Part shown: positions 23,401 through 35,833 of the stretch, piece by piece
Layout of the letters: each line of letters opens with the position of its first letter
Numbering within the stretch: the first letter of the stretch is position 1
Source: Cranoglanis bouderius
Lineage: Eukaryota; Chordata; Actinopteri; Siluriformes; Cranoglanididae
Length of the DNA stretch: 64,000 nucleotides
Assembly (NCBI GenBank): GCA_023630585.1
Contig: CM042560.1
Span: 12,270,001 to 12,334,000 of the forward strand
Reading direction: 5' to 3'
Program-made: the position numbers and the translations under genes
The notes under the pieces: model-generated
What the model saw: the letters and a program-made list of their open reading frames with translations, nothing else
Databases searched by the model: none
What the model was told of the DNA's origin: nothing

Positions 23401-25691
23401 CCCACACACCGTCGCGACATCACCACACACCGCCGCGCGACACTCACCCAGCCACACCGCCACGCACACACACACCGTCACACGCGCACACTCTCCCGCA
23501 CACCGTCGCGCGCGCACACACCGTCGCGCGCGCACACTCACCCACACACCGTCGCGCGCGCACACACGTCACACGCGCTCATATGCGCACACACCGTCAC
23601 ACGCGCACACTCACCCACACACAATCACGCGCGCAACACTTCACCCACACACCGTCACGCACATTAACACACACCGTCACACGCGCACACTCTCCCGCGA
23701 CACCGTCGCGCGCAAGACACACCCCGTCGCTGCGAGCACACACCGTCGCGCGCGCACACTCACCCACACACCGTCGCGCGCGCACACACCGTCACACGCG
23801 CTCATATGCGCACACACCGTCACACGCGCACACTCACCCACACACAATCACGCGCGCACACTCACCCACACACAATCACGCGCGCACACTCACCCACACA
23901 CAATCACGCGCACACACCGTCACACGCGCACACACCGTCACACGCGCACACACCGGCACACGCGCACACACCGGCACACACCGTCAAACGCGCACACACA
24001 CCATCACACGAGCACACTCACCCACGCACCCTCACACGAGCACACTCACCCACGCACCCTCACACGCCAAGACACTCACCCACGCGACTTCACACGCCAA
24101 GACGCACTCCTCACGCGCGACGCGCCACGCGACTCACGCGACACGCCGCTGCCAGACGCCGCGACACCGCCACGCACCGCCAGACGCCGCACACTCGCCC
24201 ACGCGACCGCCAGACGCCGCACACTCGCCACGCACCGGCCACACGCCAGACACTCGCCACGCGACCGGCCACACGCCAGACACTCGCCCACGCACCGGCC
24301 ACACGCCGGCGACACTCGCCCACGCACCGCCACACGCCAGACGCACTCACACGCACCGCCACGCCAGACGCACTCACACGCACACGCACTCCACACCCTC
24401 AGACACGCACTCCACACCGCCTCAAGGCGACACGCGACTCCACACCGCCTCGCTACAAGACACGCACCCACACCGTCTCGCGCGCACACGCACCCACACC
24501 GTCACGCGCACACACTCACCCGCCAGACGCACCGCCACGCCGCAGACGCGACCGCCACGCTACAAGACGCACCGCCACGCGCGCACACTCAAGACGCGAC
24601 CGGCCACACGCCGCGACGCGACCGCCACACCCGCGACGCACTCACACGCCGCGACGCACTCACACGCGCGACGCGATTCCTCACACGCCGCGACGCGACT
24701 TCACACGCTGCGACGCACCTCACACGCACTCACACCTCACACGCACTCGCACTTTCACACGCACTCGCGACCGGCCACACGCCGCACACTCGCCCACGCG
24801 ACCGCCACACGCCAGACGCGACCCTCACACGCACACGCACCCTCACACCCTCACACGCACCCACACCGTCTCGCGCGCACACGCACCCACACCGTCTCGC
24901 GCGCACACGCACCCACACCGTCTCGCGCGCACACGCCCCCACACCGTCACGCTGGCAAGACACTCACCTGGCAGACGCACCGCCGCTCGCGACGCGACCG
25001 GCCACGCCGCCAGACGCACCGCCGCGCTTCCGCGACGCGACCGCCACGCCCGCGACGCACCGCCACGCCCGCGACGCACCGGCCACGCCCGCGACGCGAC
25101 TGGCCACGCCTGCGACGCGACCGCCACGCCCGCAGACGCACCCTCACGCCCGCGACGCGACTCTCACGCCGCACGCACCACCGCCTCGCAGACTCGCGAC
25201 CGCCTCGCTACAAGACCCGCGACCGCCTCGCTACGCACACGCGACCGCCTTCGCGCACGCCTCGCACGCGACACGACCGCTCAAGGCACACACGCACCGC
25301 CTCGCAGCACACACACCGCCACGCACGCACACACACACCGCCACGCTGCACACTCACCACACACACACACCGTCACGCGCGCACACTCACCCTCACACAC
25401 ACACACCGTCACGCCGCGCACACTCACCCTCACACACACGCACCGTCTCGCGCGCACACGCACCGTCTCGCGCGCACACGCACCGTCTCGCGCGCACACA
25501 CACCGTCACGCACGCACACACACCGTCACGCGCGCACACTCACCCTCACACACACACACACACACCGTCACGCCGCGCACACTCACCCTCACACACACAC
25601 ACACACACCGTCACGCGCGCACACTCACCCTCACACACACACACACCGTCACGCGCGCACACACACGCGCACACACCATCACGCGCACACA

Positions 25692-26120
25692 CACCCCGTC
25701 TCACGCGAGCACACACCCCGTCTCACGCGAGCACACACCCCGTCTCACGCGAGCACACACCCCGTCTCACGCGAGCACACACCCCGTCTCACGCGAGCAC
25801 ACACCCCGTCTCACGCGAGCACACACCCCGTCACGCGCGCACACACCCCGTCTCACGCGAGCACACACCCCGTCTCACGCGAGCACACACCCCGTCTCAC
25901 GCGAGCACACACCCCGTCTCACGCGAGCACACACCCCGTCTCACGCGACCACACACCCCGACTCACGCGAGCACACGCCCCCTCCCCCGCGAGCACACAC
26001 CCCCGTCTCACGCGAGCACACACCCCGTCTCACGCGAAAGCACACACCCCGTCCCACGCGAGCACACACCCCGTCTCACGCGAGCCCACACCCCGTCTCA
26101 CGCGAGCACACACCCCGTCA
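25692..26120. repeat. 22-bp tandem repeat inside the satellite
   Basis: About 19 units of a 22-bp monomer containing CCCCGTCTCACGCGAGCACA, with a few single-base variants. It differs from the looser arrays on either side. Confidence 0.9.
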
Positions 26121-26228
26121 CGCGCGCACACGCACACACACTCCCCGTCACGCGCGCACACGCACACACACACACCCCGTCACGCGCGCACACGCACACA
26201 CACACCCAGTCACGCGCGCACACGCACG

Positions 26229-26345
26229 CACACACCCCGTCACGCACGCACACACCCCGTCACGCACGCACACACCCCGTCACGCACGCACACACCCCGT
26301 CACGCACGCACACACCCCGTCACGCACGCACACACCCCGTCACGC
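26229..26345. repeat. 20-bp tandem repeat inside the satellite
   Basis: About six units of CACGCACGCACACACCCCGT, nearly identical. Confidence 0.9.
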
Positions 26346-26501
26346 ACGCGCGCACACACACCGTCACGCACGCGCGCACACACACCGTCACGCACACACA
26401 CACACCGTCACGCACGCACACACACACACCGTCACGCACGCACACACACCGTCACGCACACACACTCACTCACACTCACTCACACACAAACACACACACA
26501 C

Positions 26502-27330
26502 ATTTACCCTTCCCGCTGTCAGCCAGCCAGACACCCAGCAGGTTGTATGTGTACGTGTTAAACATACAGAGAGGTTTACACTAGGAGAATTTCTCATAAA
26601 CACTAGTTTGCCTGACAAAGCCGTTACAACTGAAATAAATACACTGCAAAATGCCACATCATAATATTTACTCACACAGTATGTCAATTCATGTACGGTC
26701 TGAATTCATTTAACATATTTTATGTTAATGCAGTGCCTTAATACTAATACTACCACTATTACTACTACTACTACTAATAATAATAATAATAGTAATATCT
26801 ACTAATGCATTTAGGTTCCACTTTTTCTGCTTCTTCTACCAGTACAATGCTCCAGCAAACAAATGCAGTACTGAAAGGACTAAAAACATGCCAGTACCCA
26901 GGTGGATAAATGGCGTGAATTTGTTGAATGTGTTTAAATGTAGTTTAAGTTTGGGAACACTTTAATTTTGTTTCTTTTTGTATGTATGTATGTATGTATG
27001 TATGTATGTATGTATGTATTTATTTATTTATTTATTATAATTATTATAATTCAGCCATTGCATTCAGCTACTAAACACAATCATATTGTTGGCTCAACAA
27101 ATGTACCTCATTTATCGAACTCGCCACTGCCACGTCTACCAGGTTGTCCTTTTTTCCAGGTCAAAACAGATGAATTATCAAAAAATACACCCATGTTCCA
27201 GTAGAGTATAGGCTAATATCTAAAATATCATATTCAGTGTCTAGATTATCCACTAAAATATTTTTTTTTTAAATGCTGATTTAAAAAAAAAATATATATA
27301 TATATATATATACACACACATACACACACG
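26502..27330. other. rab32 intron 2, simple repeats only
   Basis: Contains (TATG)n at about 26979-27019 and short ACT/AAT and TA runs. Nothing else recognised. Confidence 0.5.
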
Positions 27331-27462
27331 CAGTATCTCACAAAAGTGAGTAAAGTGAGTGTTTAAGCAGTTTAAGATCAGGAACACATTACTGCTGGCT
27401 TTTAAAGCACAATAGACTAGTTTCAATAGAGCAGAATGCTGATGTGATGCTTTAGGTGTGAC

Positions 27463-29081
27463 ACAGTATCTCACAAAAGTGAGTACACCCCTCACATTTT
27501 TGTAAATATTTTATTATATCTTTTCATGGGGCAACACTGACGAAATGACACTTTGCTACAATGTAAAGTAGTGAGTGTACAGCTTGTATAACAGTGTAAA
27601 TTTGCTGTCCCCTCAAAATAACTCAACACACAGCCATTAATGTCTAAACCGCTGGCAACAAAAGTGAGTACCCCCCTAAGTGAAAATGTCCAAATTGGGC
27701 CCAAAGTGTCAATATTTTGTGTGGCCACCATTATTTTCCAGCACTGCCTTAACCCTGTTGGGCATGGAGTTCACCAGAGCTTCACAGGTTGCCACTGGAG
27801 TCCTCTTCCACTCCCCCATGACGACATCACAGAGCTGGTGGATGTTAGAGACCTTGTGCTCCTCCACTTTCCGTTTGAGGATGCCCCACAGATGCTCAAT
27901 AGGGTTTAGGTCTGGAGACATGCTTGGCCAGTCCATCACCTTTACCCTCAGCTTCTTTAGCAAAGCAGTGGTCGTCTTGGAGGTGTGTTTGGGGTCGTTA
28001 TCATGTTGGAATACTGCCCTGTGGCCCAGTTTCCGAAGGGAGGGGATCATGCTCTGCTTCAGCATGTCACAGTACATGTCACAGTACACTCCCCAGTGCC
28101 GGCAGCACTCATGCAGCACCAGACCATGACACTCCCACCACCATGCTTGACTGTAGGCAAGACACACTTGTCTTTGTACTCCTCACCTGGTTGCTGCCAC
28201 ACACGCTTGACACCATCTGAACCAAATAAGTTTATCTTGGTCTCATCAGACCACAGGACATGGTTCCAGTAATCCATGTCCTTAGTCTGCTTGTCTTCAG
28301 CAAACTGTATGTGGGCTTTCTTGTGCATCATCTTTAGAAGAGGCTTCCTTCTGGGATGACAGCCATGCAGACCAATTTTATGCAGTGTGCGGCGTATGGT
28401 TTGAGCACTGACAGGCTGACCCCCCACCCCGTCAACCTCTGCAGCAATGCTGGCAGCACTCGTACGTCTATTCTGCAAAGCCAACCTCTGGATATAATGC
28501 TGAGCACGTGCACTCAACTTCTTTGGTCGACCATGGTGAGGCCTGTTCTGAGTGGAACCTGTCCTGTTAAACCGCTGTATGGTCTTGGCCACCGTGCTGC
28601 AGCTCAGTTTCAGGGTGTTGGCAGTCTTTTTATAGCCTAGGCCATCTTTATGTAGAGCAACAATTCTTTTTTTCAGATCCTCAGAGAGTTCTTTGCCATG
28701 AGGTGCCATGTTGAACTTCCAGTGACCAGTATGAGAGTGTGAGAGCGATAACACCAAACTTAACACACCTGCTCCCCATTCACACCTGAGACCTTCTAAC
28801 ACTAACGAGTCACATGACACAAGGGAGGGAAAATGGCTAATTGGGCCCAATTTGGACATTTTCACTTAGGGGTGTACTCACTTTTGTTGCCAGCAGTTTA
28901 GACATTAATGGCTGTGTGTTGAGTTATTTTGAGGGGACAGCAAATTTACACTGTTATACAAGCTGTACACTCACTACTTTACATTGTAGCAAAGTGTCAT
29001 TTCGTCAGTGTTGTCCCATGAAAAGATATAATAAAATATTTACAAAAATGTGAGGGGTGTACTCACTTTTGTGAGATACTG

Positions 29082-29082
<1 letters not shown>
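27463..29082 (-). mobile_element. Tc1-like transposon, best preserved in window
   Basis: A 1620-bp element with inverted repeats of over 200 bp; both ends read ACAGTATCTCACAAAAGTGA inward. TA follows the right end, but the left flank is GTGAC, so the target duplication is imperfect. It is the same family and orientation as 14143-15769. Confidence 0.9.
27709..28709 (-). pseudogene. Tc1-like transposase with one main frame break (copy B)
   Basis: ATG at 28709. The first frame runs through the DNA-binding helices, the AT-hook-like GRPKKLSARAQ and the catalytic WSDETKINLFGSDG to HGGGSVMVWCCMSAAGTGE, then stops at 28059. The second frame supplies VFQHDNDPKHTSKTTTALL, SPDLNPIEHLWGILKRK and the end ENNGGHTKY, stop at 27709. 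All three catalytic acidic residues (DD34E) are present, but on different frames. The break lies between SAAGTGE and MYCDML, the same place as in the 14-kb copy. Confidence 0.9.

Positions 29083-29150
<68 letters not shown>
29083..29150. repeat. (TA)n microsatellite
   Basis: About 34 TA units starting at the right TA target of the Tc1 element, with one G interruption. Confidence 0.95.
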
Positions 29151-29152
<2 letters not shown>

Positions 29153-29210
29153 CAAAGGTGATAAATCGTTAAATCAGAAAACAAGTCGTATTTAATCTTC
29201 CTTGAATACA

Positions 29211-29731
29211 TCAGTCTGTACAGGATTTTGCGATTTTGCGAACGCAGAAATTCATGTAAAACCAAGGAAACTGCACGGTATTCAGAGGAGCCTGCAATTT
29301 TTCAAAATGACTGCAGATTTTCTGCAGATTTGGGCCGAGACGCATCATGTGATGTCATCGCAACGCACATTCAGCCAAATCCCTCTTCGATTCATGCACG
29401 TTGAACATGAGTACAGCTAAAATGTCTCACTTACCAACAAACATCACTGTGAAAGACCGTGCAAAACAATTTTTTGCAATTTTTTTTGTGATTGTTGCAG
29501 CCAAAAACGTTTGATTTTGCTGTGGCTTTTTTTCAAAATTTGCAATGCAACTTTCCACGTTTTTTGTGCTTTTGTTTGCGGGGAAAACTACTTGAATTGG
29601 CGAAATCACAATTGCACAAAGTTGCTTTGCACGGTCTTCACAGTTATGTTTGTTGGTAGTTTGTTGTGCAGTTTCCTTGATTTTGCGTTAATTTCTGCGT
29701 TCACAAAATCGCAAAATCCTGGAGGGACTGA
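29211..29731. mobile_element. MITE with about 60-bp inverted ends
   Basis: Left arm contains AGGATTTTGCGATTTTGCGA, ACGCAGAAATT and AAGGAAACTGCAC; the right arm is its inverse, ending ATCCTGGAGGGACTGA. The centre is low-complexity T-rich. A tip of the same family (CCTCCAGGATTTCACGATTT) occurs at about 61493-61515. It lies in rab32 intron 2. Confidence 0.75.
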
Positions 29732-30329
29732 TATATGTTTGTAAAGGATATGGATTGAACGGATGATGCAGGGATTCTGTTCACTTTCAAAATGGTTTAT
29801 TAATTGAAGAAAAAAAAATCTAACTTAAAGAAAAAAGTTACTCCATAGCATTATTGGTTAGTGACATCAACAGGAAGTTTTGACAAGTACACTATGAATG
29901 TGTTCAGGACAGATAATCACTCATCATAAAACAGATAAGATTACAGACTGAATGTGAACGATAAAGTGAATCATAAACTCCTGCAGTATTGAGCTTAAGT
30001 CAGTTCAGACTGATTTACTGTATAATCATGTTTAAAATTATGATGAACAAAAAAAAAAAAAAAAAAAAAAAATGAACAACTTGCCTACTTAGACACTTCT
30101 TTCTTTTTTCAGCAGATCATAACCCATGTTGATGTTGAAGAATGGCTTCATTGAAAATGTCCACACAAGTCCTATTTTAGTCATAATTCTGGAAAATATG
30201 TTGGGAATTTCAAACATGGGGTCTAGAATGGCTGATTTCACAGCTTTGATCTGCTTAGGGCTCATTCTTGTAGGTGAAGGGTCTTTCACAATTGTGCAAT
30301 CCTGGAGAGCCAGTGCACAGCACAGTTTG
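29732..30329. other. rab32 intron 2, nothing recognised
   Basis: AT-rich, with poly-A at about 30050-30072. Confidence 0.4.
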
Positions 30330-30690
30330 TATTTTATTATTTTTGTTTGTTATTTTCCCCCTGATTTTGCCCAATTAGCCAATTCCCACCTACCAGTTAG
30401 GTCTCCCCTATCATACAACAGCTACCAAAGTGCTTCCTCCGAGACACATGAAACCAGCATCATGCTCATGCTGCATCATAGGGTGGCATAACACACGCAG
30501 AGGAAAGCGCTATCTGCCCTCTTCCGCATACATGAACTCACAGAGGCCTATAATTGTCTAGTGTTGCTGCAATTGACAGGGGAGAGAGAATTTGCCCTTC
30601 CCAGCCAGAGAGCATGACCAATTTTGTTCCCATGGACCCCCGGCCACGGACGGGATTCGAACTTGTGAGCTCAGAACCATCAGGTAAACG
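30330..30690 (-). mobile_element. tRNA-derived SINE-like repeat next to rab32 exon 2
   Basis: Near its right end the minus strand reads GTTCGAATCCCGTCCGTGGC, matching a tRNA B box (GTTCGAATCC). The body (CAGAGGAAAGCGCTATCTGC, CTTCCGCATACA, TTGACAGGGGAGAGA) recurs at 60029-60222. The right edge is about 55 bp from the exon 2 splice donor. Confidence 0.6.
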
Positions 30691-30743
30691 ATCAAGAAAA
30701 ATGCCAAACCACTCAAGTCTAGATTGTGCATATGATGTGTTAC

Positions 30744-31021
30744 CTTGGCTGATGTCTCAAACCAGCCCAGGAAGCCGGCCTCCTTGCAGAAGTTGTCCAT
30801 AAGCGAGGCGTTATTAGAGCCGTCTTTCTTCTGGTCACATTTATTAGCCAGCAGGACAGAGGGGATAGGGTTGCCGTTTGCTAGTTTCACCTTGCTGTCC
30901 AAGTCGTGCTTCCACTTCGACACGGCTTCGAACGTGGAGCTTCTGGTCACGTCAAACACCACAAATGCTCCCACTGCCTCCTTATAGTATACTCTGGTCA
31001 TGTTCCCAAAGCGCTCCTGAC
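30744..31021 (-). CDS. rab32: Rab32 exon 2 (GTPase core)
   Basis: A 278-bp exon that completes the split Gly72 codon and encodes residues 73-164. It has QERFGNMTRVYYKEA (switch II and the following helix), then FVVFDVTRSSTFEAV, the guanine-specificity motif NKCD (residues 131-134) and ETSAK (160-164). The acceptor is TTTAG before 31021 and the donor is GTAACA after 30744. All nucleotide-binding motifs are intact. A SINE-like repeat ends about 55 bp downstream of the donor. Confidence 0.95.
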
Positions 31022-33221
31022 CTAAATACAACAAAGACACATGTTACATGTGCTGTTATACAGATTAGAGTTCTTAAGACTTCAGGACATCTTCACACTA
31101 AAAACAAAAGGCATTTTCACACTGTAAGAGGCCATATGGATCAGATTTCAGCTCCACTAATTTTCTCATTCCGCTGAGATCCTTGCAGTGCCGCAAGGCT
31201 GGCATGTAGCCTAATTCCGAAAGACGGCTCGTCTCATCCCTTTTAAACTGGCGACGCACAGCCTGGTATTACATTACACTGGAAACGATATCTAACAAAA
31301 TTAAGCGGGGGAAAAAAACTAAAGGATGAAAAGAACAAAAAGGGAGAATACTGTAAATGACAAATAACTGGCGGAAATGTGATTTAAAAAAAAAAAAAAA
31401 AAAAAAAACTGTGTTTAGACATATTTTTTACCTAAATAAGGAGCTCAAGTCAGATTCCTGCTCACAGTTCATCCAGGAGGACAAGAGATCAAGCAAAACT
31501 GGGTGACTTGAAATCCCAGAAAATTAAGTGTGTGTGATGTGATATCAAGATGAGACAGACCAGGAATGATGAATAAGGTGTACGAATGGAATAAGTGAAA
31601 GATTCACTCAAAGGCTGCGATAAAATGCCAGTTCGGTGACTGGCAGACCTAAGAAATGGAAATGAAACTGAACTCGAATTCCATCCTCATCTAACGCACG
31701 GCAGCTTTAATGCAAAGAACTATAGTGAGCAGGAGGGAAAATAGAGGGAAAGATAAAAACGTCTCTCTGGTACACTGATTCCCAGGCAGAACAATGTGAC
31801 CTAAAAATATTAAATAGGCCTACAACCAAGTGTCAAATCTAACACGTTACAAATAACGTTAATGGTGATGATAATTAGAAAGTAATTATATATGTTATTT
31901 CTGCGCCAGCAGCACTCAGACGCATTTTGACTCAACATTTTGAGCAGCAAATCAACAGATAAAAATGTCGGCCATGTGGACATTAGACTACCAATTTGTG
32001 AAAGGATTATATTGTACTGTTATGTTTTTTTTTGTTTTTTTTACTGTTTGCTCCAAAACCACCTAAAAACCTACCATCTGGCTGAGCTTTCGCGATTGCC
32101 ACTGCCTGCAAGCAGCTCCCGACTACACAGCTGGTAATATTATTACACTCTTCCCTACTCTCCTTAAACCTGAAAATGTGGAAATGCTCTTTTTTAAGGT
32201 TATTGGTTCTGGATGATTAAATAGTTTATCACAATTTTTTAAACAAAAATAAATTGCAAGCAGGGAAAAATCTAAAATAAAAAAACACAAGCCTAATTCA
32301 AATGCATATATACAGTAATGATAATGAGCCTATAATTTTATACTACTTTACTTATAAATCAGAGGTGTGTCTCAGTTATGAACAATTATTACATTAAACT
32401 TAATTAATATTTTTTATGTGATACAAGCTTGAGCGAGAAGCAGTATTAATTCCAGCTACACTGTCTGAGAGTTTGATGCAACTTGTGTACACAATTAACT
32501 GTAGGAACACACTACAAAATAAATATTTTCACAGGCTTTCCAGTCACTTGCTGCAACTCTCAACAGCAAAAATAATAATAAAGTATTTTTCAAACCTGCC
32601 CAATCTTCAGGTTTTCATCATGCAAAAAAAAAAAAATAGGATGTGCTGCATCAAGTGCTCTTACATAAGCAGTGGAATAATGAGGGGGAAACCATATTGT
32701 TGAATTAAAGCAAGGACATGACTATATTCATGCAGCATTTTGCAGCAAATTGTCAATTTATAAGACTTCTATCAGATGCTTTTTTGGAATGATTGCCATC
32801 TCGTTTATATATCATCATATTAGTCTTTCATTTCATTTATTTCTTTTGAACGGTCTCTTGCTTTTATATGTTACACCGTGTTCCAGGTGACAGCAAAGGA
32901 AAAATATGATCTGCTTCATCAGTCAGTATTTTTTTATCTTCTGATTTTTTGTGTTTAAAGGCATACATTTGTGTTTAAAGGCTGTGATCTAGATGCTACC
33001 GAAAAACTACTAAAAAAAAAAAAAAAAAAAAAAACGTGTTGTAGGCGTGAACTTGGTATTGTCAATATCCTGAATGAATACTTATGCACCTGCGTAACTC
33101 AACCTTGATTATGTAGAACTTTCTCAACATAAACAGACATATCTTTTAATCTGCAGTCAAAGACCAATGGAACAATAAATGCCTGCTGGAGCTGTACGTG
33201 CAATTACTTTTAGGACACAGA
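31022..33221. other. rab32 intron 1, nothing recognised
   Basis: AT-rich sequence with poly-A runs at about 31385-31408 and 33013-33034. No exon or repeat family supported. Confidence 0.4.
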
Positions 33222-33709
33222 CAGTGGCTTGAGAAAGTATTCAACCTCTTTAAAAGTCATCAGATTCATCTGAATTATAAATGACACTTAGACAGACCAA
33301 TATGCCAATATGCTTTTAAAGTCAAAATTCATTATTTGTCAGCAGATCTAAAAAAAAACAACAACAACAATTTGAAAGAGGAAAAACCCTCAGTCCTCAG
33401 TTATGCAGAGCTTTTGAAATGGTTGTCTGATGCACCTTCACTCCACTCTCAGCCACTCTGTACTCTGTAACTCCTTCAGAGTGACTGTTGGCCTCGCCGT
33501 AGCTTCCCTCATCAGTCTGTGGCTTGTTTTTGCGGGACAGCCTTTTCTAGATGGTGCTTGGGTGGTGTGATGCAGCTTCCGCTTCCTCACTATTGATCCA
33601 ACAGTGTTTAATGGGACATCCAACCTCTTAGATATAGTTTTACACTATATTTAAGTTATGAAATTCTGTTACCTTATCTTCAACTTCCTTAGAATGCTCC
33701 TTAGTTTTC
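33222..33709 (-). mobile_element. Tc1-like transposon fragment
   Basis: Starts at the plus-strand left end with an inverted-repeat tip CAGTGGCTTGAGAAAGTATT. A minus-strand piece of transposase N-terminus (33438-33623: RLMREATARPTVTLKELQ) follows. The catalytic region is missing. A MITE begins at the end of the recognisable part. Confidence 0.6.
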
Positions 33710-34145
33710 ATTGACTATGTTTACATGCACATCAAATTCCGTTTAAAGTCTATAATTCAGGTTGCATCCGTATTCCGAATACAATGTTTATATCCATTGG
33801 AATATTCCTATATCCACACGGTTGTTGTAAGTATGCCTGAGTTGCCATTCCTAAATATCTAGCCTACAGCTAAGCATCTGTTAGCACCCACAATTCCTTG
33901 CAGACTGAGCATGCTCATATATGTCCTTTCAGTGGATTTTCTGAATAAGTTGTTTACATACAACAAATGTCCGATTAAAAGGGGCATAATCCATGGGAGG
34001 GAATCAGAATTTGCAGAATCAGAATATTGTCTTAATCTGAATCGGGCAATCGAATTGCAGCGTTCACATGACTCAATACTAATTAGAATATTGCCAAATT
34101 CTGAGTAATATTGGAATATTGATGTGCATGTAAACGTAGTCAATG
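33710..34145. mobile_element. MITE with 27-bp near-perfect inverted ends
   Basis: The left 27 bp (33710-33736, containing GTTTACATGCACATCAA) and right 27 bp (34119-34145) match as inverted repeats with one mismatch. Total length 436 bp. The interior is also partly self-complementary (ATTCCGAATAC, GGAATATT). Non-coding. Confidence 0.85.
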
Positions 34146-35523
<1,378 letters not shown>

Positions 35524-35833
35524 AGTATATATACACAGACAGGACCCATTCAAGAATTACTTAAAAATTCATCTTTGTCATTTTTAGAATATTTCCATGC
35601 ATAATAGATAAAGATTATGTATACATGGTTGTATTGCAGTAATGTAAATGCATCTGCTATCACACAAAATGAATAAGGATTACTCATTATTTATTAAAGA
35701 ACTAATTCATGTATTTATTGACAAATTCTTGAATACTGTTACTTTAATAAAAGGTGTACATTCAAGTTAGTGATATATCACTTTTCATTGTGCTTTTAAA
35801 CCCCGAGTCTTTTCTATAGCCTTCACGCACTGT
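35524..35833 (+). repeat. 300-bp duplicated segment, copy A
   Basis: From CATTCAAGAATTACTTAAAA through TTCATTGTGCTTTTAAACCC to CACGCACTGTTT. It is repeated in direct orientation at 38234-38541 with about 90% identity by eye. It has no inverted ends or poly-A tail. Confidence 0.85.

Larger units (their letters stand above)
20665..26501. repeat. 5.8-kb CG/CA-rich complex satellite
   Basis: Built from short variants of CACACACCGTCACGCGCGCA and CACACTCACCCACACACCGT. The plus strand is nearly free of T and A runs, and G appears almost only in CpG. Much of it alternates pyrimidine and purine. Larger blocks recur: TCATATGCGCACACACCG at about 21988, 22207, 23578 and 23798, and the CCTCACACGCGCACGCACCC start at about 20789, 21469 and 22972. 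Reading frames over 900 codons exist only because the repeat lacks stop codons. It lies inside rab32 intron 2. Confidence 0.95.

Noticed and set aside
25692..26120. Possible CRISPR-like array
   Set aside because: The 22-bp units are contiguous with no unique spacers, in vertebrate intronic DNA; this is a tandem satellite.
20749..26664. Reading frames of 952, 972 and 1876 codons rich in His, Thr, Arg, Ser and Pro
   Set aside because: All three come from the CG/CA satellite, which lacks stop codons in several frames. Composition follows the repeat, frames overlap, and no domain or splice structure is present.
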